Shown here: piece by piece, positions 6,785 to 15,210 of the stretch
Layout: each line of letters starts with the position of its first letter
Numbering within the stretch: position 1 is the stretch's first letter
Virus record (IMG/VR): IMGVR_UViG_3300021961_011210
Coordinates: 1-64,000 of that record
Reading direction: 5' to 3' (one strand)
DNA length: 64,000 nt
DNA from: a virus
Position numbers and translations under genes: made by a program
Notes under the pieces: generated by a model
Database searches by the model: none
Told to the model about the DNA's origin: nothing
What the model saw: the letters and a program-made list of their open reading frames with translations, nothing else

Positions 6785-8032
6785 ATGAGCGATGAAATGA
6801 ATCCCGAAGTCAAACCAGGTGATAGAATTATTTGTATTCACATGAGTGGAGACAATAAAAGTGTGCCAATTGGAACCGAAGGAACGGTTATGGGTACATC
6901 GATGACACCTTTTGGTGAAAATATACAAGTTCGATGGGACAATGGTTCAACTCTTGATTTGTTAACCGATGTTGACGTATGGGTATTATCTGATGCTGAT
7001 AAAATACAAGAACAACAAAAAAATAAAATTGGTTTGATGTTAGAAAGGGTTGAGTCTGAATTAGAACAAGAACTTTCGATGATTATGCCAAATGTAGCTC
7101 CAATTCCAAAGACAAAAAAACAATCCGCATTGGTGGTGTCTAAAATTATAGAAAAAGATTTTGGAAGATCTTTTACACCATTTGAATCTATAAATTTGGC
7201 AGAAAAGTTAAAACGTCCTATTGATAGAATTCGTTTTTTTGAATATTACAAAACTTTTTTATCTGAAAAAGAAAGTAGAGGTTTCGGTTTCGAAGGTATG
7301 ATTGCCGGATTATATGGAGGAGAAGTAATTGAAGGAAAAAACAAAGAAGATGTTGTGTTTCCTGGTAACAAATTTTATTCAATCAAATTGGTGGGTAATA
7401 ATGAAGAACGATACGATACTGGTTCGGTTAGAGAAGGTTTCGAAGCGGTAAAAAGAATCATGGATACGCACGAAATAGACACTACCAGGTTTAAAGTACC
7501 TGCAGATTTATTTGAGTCTAACGATGAAAATTTATTGAAGTACAAAAGACTAACACTTGACATATCTTTTGTTCCGGTGTCAAAAAGGGGAGATATTAAT
7601 GCCTTAAGTTGGATATTTGCAGTTGCAAACCCAAACTTTGAAATAGACGCATATCTTCTTACAAACCAACAAGTTAAAGAGTTATTGATGAACCCTACCA
7701 ATGTATTAAGAGGAAAAACACAAAATAGTTTAGGTTTACGTAATACTGCCGTGAGATCAGTGGGAGAAAAATTTACTATAAGATTTCCACAAATGGATGA
7801 GCAAGAACTTAAGAAGTTCAGATATGTGGCGGATAGAGGTTTGCAAACAGATAAAATAGCCGAATTATTTGGAGAATATAAGCAAAAAATCAGACACGAT
7901 GTTTTAGACTACATCTCAAAAAATCCTGACAAATTTGTAGGAAAAGTAATTGATTTATACAGAGATAGGGTTATGGATTTATTATTGAAGAATGGAGAAC
8001 TTGAAGATATCGAAACAGGTGTCAATGAATAA
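6785..8032 (+). CDS. Unknown 415-aa protein with N-terminal SH3-like domain
   Basis: Residues 8-66 (VKPGDRIICIHM ... VPIGTEGTVMG ... IQVRWDNGSTLDLL) look like a KOW/SH3-type beta-barrel that senses or binds a partner. A helical region follows. Around residues 160-205 the pattern FGFEGMIAGLYGG ... NKEDVVF ... YSIKLV is compatible with a PD-(D/E)xK nuclease core (Glu, Asp, then I-K), but this is weak. The rest is mixed alpha/beta. The gene heads a + strand run with late promoters. A structural or DNA-processing role are both possible. Confidence 0.55.
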   Translation: MSDEMNPEVKPGDRIICIHMSGDNKSVPIGTEGTVMGTSMTPFGENIQVRWDNGSTLDLLTDVDVWVLSDADKIQEQQKNKIGLMLERVESELEQELSMIMPNVAPIPKTKKQSALVVSKIIEKDFGRSFTPFESINLAEKLKRPIDRIRFFEYYKTFLSEKESRGFGFEGMIAGLYGGEVIEGKNKEDVVFPGNKFYSIKLVGNNEERYDTGSVREGFEAVKRIMDTHEIDTTRFKVPADLFESNDENLLKYKRLTLDISFVPVSKRGDINALSWIFAVANPNFEIDAYLLTNQQVKELLMNPTNVLRGKTQNSLGLRNTAVRSVGEKFTIRFPQMDEQELKKFRYVADRGLQTDKIAELFGEYKQKIRHDVLDYISKNPDKFVGKVIDLYRDRVMDLLLKNGELEDIETGVNE

Positions 8033-8042
8033 AAAATAAATG

Positions 8043-8049
8043 TATTTAT
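8043..8049 (+). promoter_or_regulatory. Late promoter motif TATTTAT
   Basis: Exact 7-mer (within GTATTTATAAATA) 12 nt before the ATG at 8062. Confidence 0.5.
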
Positions 8050-8061
8050 AAATAAAAAACT

Positions 8062-8796
8062 ATGAGAGGATTTTCAATAATGAGTGATGAAGAAAAACAA
8101 AGTATTCTTTCACAACACCAAACGGTTTATGATGGTTATGCCGTAGGAAATGTTCAGGGTAATATGTACCCATTAACTGTTGGTGATTATGCCCAAGATA
8201 AAGGTGGTGTCACAGTTAATAGTAAAGGTGAAGTTTCAACCTACAAAAATCACAATATAAATGAGTCAGTAGAAGAGGCTATGTGTGAACAGTGCGGTGG
8301 TAGTATCTCGGAAGGTGAATGCTCGGAATGTGGATACATGCAAGAGCAAATGTCCATGGAAAATCCCCAAGGAAACCCTTACGAAAATGAAGATTCTGCG
8401 TATAGTTTTGAAACAGGAGGTCCCGAACAATACGTTTCGACATCTGACGATGAAGATCCTTACGAACTCGATTTACAGGCGATTCAAAACATGTTTGACT
8501 ATGAAGACATACACGGACATGGTGATCAAGACGAAGATGAAAATATGATGGCACTCCAAAACAAAATGGATGATGAATTTTCAGGTAAAGAAAAAATGGG
8601 AGGAGAATGGAATCCCTACGACTTTAAATCCCAAGGGGGAAATATTTTAGTTTATGAAGAGGGTGACGAGGATTCACAGGAATTCGAAGAAATGTTAGAT
8701 GAAATAGAAGAAGAGGACGAAATGAAGTTAGAATCCTTGAAAGAAAAAAGAAATAAAATTATCGAAATGTTCGATAGATTTTCCAAATTTAATTAA
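8062..8796 (+). CDS. Acidic protein with zinc-ribbon motif
   Basis: 244 aa. The N-terminus (MRGFSIMSDEEKQSILSQHQ) is of the short amphipathic type common in this window. A four-cysteine cluster (CEQCGGSISEGECSECG, about residues 75-91) should bind zinc. The remaining 150 residues are strongly acidic, with runs of Asp and Glu and a C-terminal coiled-coil-like segment. This composition suits a scaffold or DNA-mimic-like virion protein, but no family is recognised. It follows a late-type promoter. Confidence 0.55.
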   Translation: MRGFSIMSDEEKQSILSQHQTVYDGYAVGNVQGNMYPLTVGDYAQDKGGVTVNSKGEVSTYKNHNINESVEEAMCEQCGGSISEGECSECGYMQEQMSMENPQGNPYENEDSAYSFETGGPEQYVSTSDDEDPYELDLQAIQNMFDYEDIHGHGDQDEDENMMALQNKMDDEFSGKEKMGGEWNPYDFKSQGGNILVYEEGDEDSQEFEEMLDEIEEEDEMKLESLKEKRNKIIEMFDRFSKFN

Positions 8797-8799
8797 AAA

Positions 8800-9036
8800 A
8801 TGTCTTACTTTGTCAGAAGAAAATCAGATTTGACTGTAGATTATGTTTCGGAAGTTCCATTGAGAGATAACTTAGATGGAACTTTTACAGTTGATGTGGA
8901 CAGTTCGGTTGGTTACCCAAATTGGAGTTTTGACGAGTTTGATTTAATTGAAGCTACTGTAAGTTTACCTGATTGGTTTACATTATCTACGCATGTATTA
9001 AAAGAAGTGAATGGCGTTTATACCCTGATTCTTTAA
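8800..9036 (+). CDS. Unknown 78-aa protein
   Basis: Starts 4 nt after the previous gene and has a beta-rich pattern (LDGTFTVDVDSS, NGVYTLIL). No family recognised. Its position suggests co-expression with the acidic zinc-ribbon protein. Confidence 0.55.
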   Translation: MSYFVRRKSDLTVDYVSEVPLRDNLDGTFTVDVDSSVGYPNWSFDEFDLIEATVSLPDWFTLSTHVLKEVNGVYTLIL

Positions 9037-9072
9037 AATTTTTATAATTCTATATTTTAGATTTTTTTTTTG

Positions 9073-9079
9073 TATTTAT
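9073..9079 (+). promoter_or_regulatory. Late promoter motif TATTTAT
   Basis: Exact 7-mer 33 nt before the ATG at 9113. Confidence 0.4.
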
Positions 9080-9112
9080 TACTAAAATTATTAAAATCTA
9101 ACACATTTTTGT

Positions 9113-9427
9113 ATGATAGAAGTCATAGAAATAGATGAACACTTTGTGAATCGTGATACAAATGTTATTGAAGTATCCTTTAGATGTTTAGAAGATGGGG
9201 ACGATGAAGTCCGAAGAGATGTGATTGAATATAGTTACTATGTAGATTACGGATATGAAGAAAAAAGTTTTTCAGACAATTTAGACTACGAACCTGATGA
9301 ATGGGACGATGATGAATTTGATCATTGGGATGATGAATATCTCGATGAAGAGAATCTAATTTCATTTCTTAACGAATACTATACAGTTCACCCTCAAAAA
9401 TTACCAAAGAAAGAATCAGATTTGTGA
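9113..9427 (+). CDS. Unknown 104-aa acidic protein
   Basis: Very acidic, with a run of Asp/Glu/Trp/Tyr at residues 55-85 (DEWDDDEFDHWDDEYLDEE). Such composition is seen in DNA mimics and in scaffold-type phage proteins; no specific family is recognised. Confidence 0.55.
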   Translation: MIEVIEIDEHFVNRDTNVIEVSFRCLEDGDDEVRRDVIEYSYYVDYGYEEKSFSDNLDYEPDEWDDDEFDHWDDEYLDEENLISFLNEYYTVHPQKLPKKESDL

Positions 9428-9434
9428 TATTTAT
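9428..9434 (+). promoter_or_regulatory. Late promoter motif TATTTAT
   Basis: Exact 7-mer, 5 nt before the GTG at 9440 and partly overlapping the stop of the previous gene. Confidence 0.45.
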
Positions 9435-9439
9435 CTTTT

Positions 9440-9898
9440 GTGGAGAACGTAAGAGATATCATTATTGGAATGCTTGGGAAAATTTTCCTAACCAAAAAAA
9501 CTATGCTTGGTTTGGACGAAAATAAAATAGTAATTGTTGTAAGTCCATCTCTAAAAATATATGTAATTTCAACATACCCAAAAAGGTTAGAACAAAAATT
9601 ACCATTTCATACTAATGAATTTTTGAATTTAGATAGTTTGAAAAAATGGGCAGACGATAATGGATATAAAGTAACCCACCAAGCCACTACACCCAAACTA
9701 TCTCGTAAATTATTGACGTACTTTGGTGAACCTGTAGTGGAAGGTGACATTAGTCGAAATCAAAGTGAAAAACAAATCGTTTTGGAGCAATTACAAAACT
9801 CACATTTACCTAAATCAATTCAGGAGTGGGCTCAACAAAATCCTGAAAAATTTATTGAGAATATAAAATTGATTCAGGAAATGTTGAAAAAAAATTAA
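9440..9898 (+). CDS. Unknown 152-aa protein
   Basis: Begins with GTG directly behind a TATTTAT element, which fixes the start. The N-terminal half is beta-rich (NKIVIVVSPSLKIYVIST) and the C-terminal half helical. No family recognised. The end overlaps the convergent gene at 9895 by 4 nt. Confidence 0.6.
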   Translation: MENVRDIIIGMLGKIFLTKKTMLGLDENKIVIVVSPSLKIYVISTYPKRLEQKLPFHTNEFLNLDSLKKWADDNGYKVTHQATTPKLSRKLLTYFGEPVVEGDISRNQSEKQIVLEQLQNSHLPKSIQEWAQQNPEKFIENIKLIQEMLKKN

Positions 9899-10272
9899 TG
9901 ATTTTTAAAAAGATACTCGAAGAGACTGAATCGGGTAAAATGATTACGAGCAGAAATCTTACAAAATAAATTTAAATACGCTACGATAAAGTCATCAAAC
10001 CTTTCTGATTCCGATTTGCTATAATAGTTCAACAATGACTCTTTTACAGATTTTTCTGAATCTGTTTTGACAGGAATTTCGGTAAGTGTAAAAATTGTTT
10101 TATATTCATCTGAATCATGATAACCCAAAAGTTGATTTTCAGGGTAACATAGAGAATCAGAAGTGTAGTAAATGTTCAAATCATCAATTGATTCCATATC
10201 TTTTACTTTTACAAGTCTTTTGGACTCTTTAACAATTGCGTAATCACCGATTTTGAATTTACTATTCATCAT
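9895..10272 (-). CDS. Unknown 125-aa protein with SH3-like N-terminus
   Basis: Residues 4-60 (FKIGDYAIVKESKRLVKVKDM ending near NQLLGY, shown here only in part) have the beta pattern of small SH3/KOW-like modules (KIGDYAIV ... RLVKVKDME). The C-terminus is helical. Two adjacent ATG codons are possible starts; the first lies 4 nt after a TATATTTG promoter element. This gene is one of the isolated - strand genes under host-type control. Confidence 0.6.
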   Translation of the reverse strand: MMNSKFKIGDYAIVKESKRLVKVKDMESIDDLNIYYTSDSLCYPENQLLGYHDSDEYKTIFTLTEIPVKTDSEKSVKESLLNYYSKSESERFDDFIVAYLNLFCKISARNHFTRFSLFEYLFKNH

Positions 10273-10276
10273 AATA

Positions 10277-10284
10277 CAAATATA
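10277..10284 (-). promoter_or_regulatory. Host-type -7 element TATATTTG
   Basis: Matches TAnnTTTG; the context TATATTTGTATTATG is the same as before the gene at 127. Confidence 0.55.
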
Positions 10285-10309
10285 TATACAATTTTTGACT
10301 TACACAAAC

Positions 10310-10316
10310 TATTTAT
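10310..10316 (+). promoter_or_regulatory. Late promoter motif TATTTAT
   Basis: Exact 7-mer 15 nt before the GTG at 10332. Confidence 0.5.
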
Positions 10317-10331
10317 TACAAAAACCTTGTA

Positions 10332-10646
10332 GTGAAGCCACTTAACGAAGAAATTTTACGTCTGAAAGAAATTATGGGTATCGAAGATGATCCTAATGGT
10401 TCTGCATACAAAGGACTCGAAGGATATGATGATAGTTGTGATTGTTATCCCGAAGATGAAGAGGTTATAGATGGAGAAATAGAAGAACAAGGTGAAGAGG
10501 GAGGTAGTTCTGAACCGTCAGCACCATCGTCACCTACTATGTCAAAATGGGAAACAGGTGTTGTTAGAGGAAAAGGGAATCCAATCGATCAGAATTCTAA
10601 GTGGGAGTCAGGAATAAATCGTGGTAAAGCCAATCCATTATGGTAA
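10332..10646 (+). CDS. Small protein with putative capsid-targeting N-terminus
   Basis: 104 aa from a GTG start. The N-terminus (NEEILRLKEIMG) is one of the recurrent amphipathic leaders, with an L-K-E site. An acidic middle and a Ser/Pro linker follow, then two imperfect repeats (KWETGVVRGKGNP and KWESGINRGKANP). The repeats and linker suggest a binding peptide rather than an enzyme. The stop overlaps the start of the next gene (ATGGTAA). Confidence 0.55.
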   Translation: MKPLNEEILRLKEIMGIEDDPNGSAYKGLEGYDDSCDCYPEDEEVIDGEIEEQGEEGGSSEPSAPSSPTMSKWETGVVRGKGNPIDQNSKWESGINRGKANPLW

Positions 10647-11593
10647 CTGAAAATTTGAATATAGAATTGAACAAATCATTACGTCTAATAAATTACAGAC
10701 GTGATTTAATCTTGTCAGAGCAGGTTGTTGCTGATTACGATTTGGGTGGGAGAGAAATGATATCTAACCCTAACAGTGGTAGTACCGGCACTTCGTACCA
10801 AGTTACGTGGGGACCAACGGAATTTCACCACTGGACTGACAGCCAAAAACCAACTGGAGGACCAGACATTCATGATGTTTTAGATATTATAGCAATTGGG
10901 GCTTTATTTGTTCCAGGAGGATTTCTTGTATCAATAGCAGCTGAACTAGCTAACGTTGGGATTTATGCCTACGAAGGAGATACGTGGGAAGTGGGTTTTA
11001 GATTAATATTTTTAGGATTACCTTTAGCTGCTTTGGTAAAAAAAATACCTGCAGTCAAACAATTAGGTGAGAAAGGAACAAAACTTTTTGTAGACAAAGT
11101 TTTAAGGGGCTCAAAGAATTTTTCTGAAGCAGAATGGAAAGTTTTACAAGAATTTAAGAAATTACCTAAAAATGAAATTTCACATCTTACAAGACAAGCC
11201 GCAAGGTGGGGGTTAAGAAAATCATTTGTGAAATTATTCACAGAAACTTCAATTTACGGATTTGTCAGATTTATTCAACTTATGAGAAAGGCTTTTCCAA
11301 AAATATACCAAGGTACGACGGCAGTAGTTTTCTTGGGTGGGACATGGTGGACTTATGATCAATTGATGGCTAAATTTGGTATTTACCCTCGAGGTGTGAT
11401 GACTGAAAAACAGAAATCTACCGATGTAAGTCAAATGGAGCAAGATTTTGAGAAGTATAAACCTCAAATCATGACGGAAGAAGAGAATAAAATTCAGAAA
11501 GTCATGGAACAGGCAAATTCCGAGTCTGCACAACAACAAGCGGCAGATGCTTTAGAACAGTTAAAAAATAAAAGAAAAATAACAACTAATTAA
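10640..11593 (+). CDS. Putative internal virion protein with hydrophobic core
   Basis: 317 aa. The first 30 residues include LRLINYRRDLILSE before Gln, matching the leader motif with an L-S-E site. Residues 70-130 form one or two long hydrophobic segments (DIIAIGALFVPGGFLVSIAA, then a GDTWEVGFRLIFLG region) that look like the membrane-active segments preceding polymorphic toxin domains. Another hydrophobic stretch lies near 225-245. The C-terminus is charged and coiled-coil-like. A protein packaged in the head and released to the membrane on infection would fit, but no family is recognised. Confidence 0.5.
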   Translation: MVTENLNIELNKSLRLINYRRDLILSEQVVADYDLGGREMISNPNSGSTGTSYQVTWGPTEFHHWTDSQKPTGGPDIHDVLDIIAIGALFVPGGFLVSIAAELANVGIYAYEGDTWEVGFRLIFLGLPLAALVKKIPAVKQLGEKGTKLFVDKVLRGSKNFSEAEWKVLQEFKKLPKNEISHLTRQAARWGLRKSFVKLFTETSIYGFVRFIQLMRKAFPKIYQGTTAVVFLGGTWWTYDQLMAKFGIYPRGVMTEKQKSTDVSQMEQDFEKYKPQIMTEEENKIQKVMEQANSESAQQQAADALEQLKNKRKITTN

Positions 11594-11595
11594 AA

Positions 11596-11602
11596 TATTT
11601 AT
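11596..11602 (+). promoter_or_regulatory. Late promoter motif TATTTAT
   Basis: Exact 7-mer 5 nt before the ATG at 11608. Confidence 0.5.
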
Positions 11603-11607
11603 TTGTT

Positions 11608-14496
11608 ATGAGAAATTTACAAGAAGAAAGGTTAAGAATCCAATCTTTAATAAACACAACTAACGGTAACTTAATTTCCGAAGGGGGTGGTTTAAGAGGT
11701 GCGGGATGGCAACTACTTAAAAAAGCGACGCAAGAATTGGGTGGTTTTACAGATGACCTTTTAAGAGCAACAGGACTTTCAAAAGAAAGTGAGCTCGTAC
11801 AAAATATTGAAAGAAGTGCTATCAGGAATAGTGAAGGTAAGATTATAGGTGGTGGTGCTGACGATGCGTGGAGACGACTAGCTTCGGGTATGAATTATGA
11901 AGAATTTATGAGATATTCGATGCGTAACAACCTACTTGGAAATGTTTCTGACGCACAGAGACTTCTCATTGATGATTTACTTGAAAAACAAAGACTCGCA
12001 GGTGGTTCTTTATCTGACGATGTTATTGAACAAGCAGAAGCCGATTATATAGAATTTTTGAATCAACAGGATATATTCCGTAACAACGACGAGTTACACC
12101 AACTCGCACAAAAAACGTTTAGAGAAGAAGCTGACAATGTACTTGTTAGATCGGGAGGCACCCTACCTGAGGTGGCGGCTTCTTCAAGAACAAGAAAAGA
12201 AATTTTAGATGACATTTTTAGAAAACCTATCTCAGAGGTAGCATCATTAACAAGAAGACAAATTAGGTTATTACAAAGAAAGGGATTTGTCAAAGATTTT
12301 ATTGAAAAGAACCTCAAGGTTTATTTCATGGACACCGCGGAAATACTTGAAAATTTACAATCACTTATCAAAACTTTACAGGATGATGCTTTGAAAGCCG
12401 GATCAGAGCGAATGATTAAAAGCGAAAGAGACGACATTTATAAAGCGATAGATAATCAATTGGAGTTGCTGGCTAGAAAAAAGAAAGGTTTAGATATCGA
12501 TCTTGAGGATTGGTTAAATAGGAATCTTGATACAAAAAATAAAGCAGAAAAGGCAATTTTGGATGAGTTTAATAAGTCTAAAGATGCTATTAAATTTTCG
12601 GGAAATATAATTCAAAACACGGGGACTGGAATAAGACAAGCTTGGAATTCGTATTCGTCTATTACAAAAAGAACTTTTAATAATTTAAAGGGTTTAACCA
12701 CCAGAGGTTCCCAAGTAAAGTCTGCGGGTGAAATTGTTTTGGGTGGGAATGAAAAAGACAGAGAATGGATTAGAAAAGTCACAAACCTCTTTTACGGTTC
12801 AAGAAGGACACCTGCGGAATTAAGGCAAGTAGCAAAAGAACTCGGAGTAGCTCCTGCAATAATATCTTACGGGACAGAGGCGGTATTACTCAGAGGTATT
12901 GAAATTGCAGTTCTAGTTGGTACTGGAAGGTTTATTAAAAACCTGATAGGAAGTGCAATGACAAATCCGTCAAGTTTTTGGCAGGGATGGGTTGAAGCCG
13001 ATGAAGATGCGTCCGATTTTGAACTGGTAGTGAATGCTATAATGAATTGGGCTAGTCCGGTTGTGGACACGTTCAAACTGACAGGATATCCGGGTATCGG
13101 TGACGACCTATTTAATTTTATGGCTTGGTTAGGTTCACTTAAAAGTGGGTGGGGTGCTACTGCCGAAGAAAAGGTTAATAAAACAATTGAGGATGGTGAG
13201 GAAGAAATGCGAAGACTAGAGAGTCAGTACGGTACTTCTTCTGGATCGACAGAAACAAATATATCATCTTTGTCTGAAACTGATTTGAAAACGAAAATTG
13301 ACACACAATTCAAAGATTATAGTCAAGAATTCTACCAAGATTTTCGTCCAACTATTGAAGAAATTAAAGATTCAATTACCAAACAGACCGACGGTAATTT
13401 TACATTCAAATATGATGGTGTTGTTTATGATATTTCGATCGATAACGACTTGATAAAATACAACGTACCAGAGTTACAAGGACAAAAGAAAAATATTGTA
13501 TACTTTTTAGCGGGTGATGTTGAAGGAATTAAAGAATCCAAAAAAGTGAAAGGTTTAGCAAAGATTTTATTTTACGAACAAGAACAAATTACAAATAACG
13601 AACAACCTTCAGCGGGTGATATTATCAAAAAGTATCAAGACACTTTTACCTTTAAAGATGTCGATGGTAATGAATTGAAAGTTAATATTGCAGATGCGGA
13701 GTTACTATCTCTATGGGATAACGTAAAAAAAATGACGGATAAAAATGGTGAGTTTTTCCAAGATGATGATGCGTTTGTAAGAGCAGTTATTATGTATCTT
13801 ATAGACAATGGAAAACCCGTTTATTCTGTAACGTACCGTCCGACAAGTGATATTAACATTGCATTGGACGAAAACAAAAAAGTTGTTGGACTTGCAATAC
13901 TTTTGGAACAAACCTACGAAGTTACAATCTATGTCGACAGAATGCCAGGTTCGGGTAATTTCAGTTTAAAAGCAACTCCAGGAAGAAAACCTGAAGAAAG
14001 TATCCAATTGGGAACTGTAGATGTTGTAGATAAAGCACCTGAAAAACCAACAAAAGTAAAACCCAAAAAACCTGAAGAAGATTTAAAGGTTGATTTGAAA
14101 GCAAAACAACTTGAAAAAAGAGCGCAGGCAATCGAAAAAAGCCAAGGGAATCTATCGGATAAACTTGAACAGTTAATTGTTTTAGCAACAACTCCTGATA
14201 AATATGGTTACCCAAATTTGGGACCGTGTAAAAGTATTTTCAGATTTTATTACAAATTGGCAATTAAAAAAACAAAGTCAGATTTAATTTCCGATAATTT
14301 ATTAGATAGTGCAGTAGATGCAATGTCTGAGTGTCAGGATAGATACAAAAATATTACACCAAAAATTGTTGAGTATCTCTCAAATACAATACCCGATGGT
14401 TCTGAATATAATCAGTTTAGATATAAAATTGATTTTGCCAGAAACAACCGACCTATCAAAACTTGGAGGGGTGGTATGATGAACAAACCACAATAA
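11608..14496 (+). CDS. Large (962 aa) putative internal virion protein
   Basis: The N-terminus (LQEERLRIQSLINTTNGN, then LISE before GGG) fits the leader motif with an I-S-E site. Long helical, charged segments follow. A hydrophobic region around residues 415-450 (ISYGTEAVLLRGIEIAVLVG) could cross a membrane. Repetitive beta-like modules at about 560-780 are followed by a Lys/Pro/Glu linker and a helical C-terminal domain. Size, leader and late promoter suggest an ejected internal protein, perhaps with enzymatic parts that I cannot identify. A strong terminator follows. Confidence 0.55.
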   Translation: MRNLQEERLRIQSLINTTNGNLISEGGGLRGAGWQLLKKATQELGGFTDDLLRATGLSKESELVQNIERSAIRNSEGKIIGGGADDAWRRLASGMNYEEFMRYSMRNNLLGNVSDAQRLLIDDLLEKQRLAGGSLSDDVIEQAEADYIEFLNQQDIFRNNDELHQLAQKTFREEADNVLVRSGGTLPEVAASSRTRKEILDDIFRKPISEVASLTRRQIRLLQRKGFVKDFIEKNLKVYFMDTAEILENLQSLIKTLQDDALKAGSERMIKSERDDIYKAIDNQLELLARKKKGLDIDLEDWLNRNLDTKNKAEKAILDEFNKSKDAIKFSGNIIQNTGTGIRQAWNSYSSITKRTFNNLKGLTTRGSQVKSAGEIVLGGNEKDREWIRKVTNLFYGSRRTPAELRQVAKELGVAPAIISYGTEAVLLRGIEIAVLVGTGRFIKNLIGSAMTNPSSFWQGWVEADEDASDFELVVNAIMNWASPVVDTFKLTGYPGIGDDLFNFMAWLGSLKSGWGATAEEKVNKTIEDGEEEMRRLESQYGTSSGSTETNISSLSETDLKTKIDTQFKDYSQEFYQDFRPTIEEIKDSITKQTDGNFTFKYDGVVYDISIDNDLIKYNVPELQGQKKNIVYFLAGDVEGIKESKKVKGLAKILFYEQEQITNNEQPSAGDIIKKYQDTFTFKDVDGNELKVNIADAELLSLWDNVKKMTDKNGEFFQDDDAFVRAVIMYLIDNGKPVYSVTYRPTSDINIALDENKKVVGLAILLEQTYEVTIYVDRMPGSGNFSLKATPGRKPEESIQLGTVDVVDKAPEKPTKVKPKKPEEDLKVDLKAKQLEKRAQAIEKSQGNLSDKLEQLIVLATTPDKYGYPNLGPCKSIFRFYYKLAIKKTKSDLISDNLLDSAVDAMSECQDRYKNITPKIVEYLSNTIPDGSEYNQFRYKIDFARNNRPIKTWRGGMMNKPQ

Positions 14497-14498
14497 AA

Positions 14499-14524
14499 AA
14501 AGGGGACGTTAGTCCCCTTTTTCT
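14499..14524 (+). terminator. Rho-independent terminator
   Basis: Stem AAAGGGGAC/GTCCCCTTT with a 4-nt loop and a T-rich tail just after the stop of the 962-aa gene. It lies between this gene and the convergent tRNA. Confidence 0.85.
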
Positions 14525-14749
14525 TTGTACCTCGGGCCGGACTCGAACCGGCACGGACATCACTGTCCAAGGGATTTTCTTACCACTATAGTTTTCACTA
14601 CCATATAATGTTTGTAGTCTGGACTTTACCTCAACCATAGTTTTGCAACCTTAGGCCACTCCCGTCAAGTCTCTACACCTTCCCTTTCGGGCTTGGCTCG
14701 GGGTTACCATTTAAAAGGATTCTCCGAATTTGAGAGTGTGTGCACAATA

Positions 14750-15199
14750 TCATTTCTGATATTTAGCTCCGATATTTTTTCCTCTGTATGTGTGAGTTTG
14801 TGAATGACAATTAGGACATATAATCCTCAAGTTTTCTATCTTGTGATTAGTCTTATTACCATCGATATGATCTAGTTCTAATGACAATTCTTGTCCCAAC
14901 CAACTATCAATACCACAAACTTCACAGTTTTTATTTTTTACACCTTCACTTATCAAACGTTTTCTCAATTTGTTCGTTTGGTAAGTCGGATGTTTACCTA
15001 ATAAAATTTCATCCAAAGAGATTTTAGTTCCGTTCCCTTTTTTTTTCATACCTTTACCTGATTGGTTGGGTGCAAAAACTTCAAGAGTTTGTGAGTAACG
15101 TTTCAGTGTTTTGTAATTTATCCCTAAAATTCTTGCTGCGTCTGCCATAGAATTTGAATTTTTACAAACTTCACGTATTCTATTTATGTCTATTTTCAT
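14750..15199 (-). CDS. Intron-encoded HNH homing endonuclease
   Basis: 149 aa from the ATG at 15199 (MKIDINRIREV). The N-terminal half carries a helix-turn-helix-like DNA-binding segment (SMADAARILGINYKTLKRYS). The C-terminal half has an HNH domain: CEVCGIDSW, ELDHIDGNKTNH, then NLRIICPNCHSQT, with both zinc CxxC pairs and the catalytic His. It should cut intron-less tRNA-Leu alleles so that the intron is copied in. A TATTTAT motif just before this ATG overlaps the alternative upstream ATG, favouring the chosen start. Confidence 0.9.
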   Translation of the reverse strand: MKIDINRIREVCKNSNSMADAARILGINYKTLKRYSQTLEVFAPNQSGKGMKKKGNGTKISLDEILLGKHPTYQTNKLRKRLISEGVKNKNCEVCGIDSWLGQELSLELDHIDGNKTNHKIENLRIICPNCHSQTHTYRGKNIGAKYQK

Positions 15200-15203
15200 A
15201 TCC

Positions 15204-15210
15204 ATAAATA
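15204..15210 (-). promoter_or_regulatory. Late promoter motif TATTTAT inside the intron
   Basis: Exact 7-mer 4 nt before the ATG at 15199. It would let the endonuclease be expressed late, independent of the tRNA transcript. Confidence 0.45.

Noticed and set aside
11249-11539. His/Leu/Phe-rich antisense frames such as this one and 51535-51843
   Set aside because: They lie wholly inside well-supported genes and have compositions typical of shadow frames.
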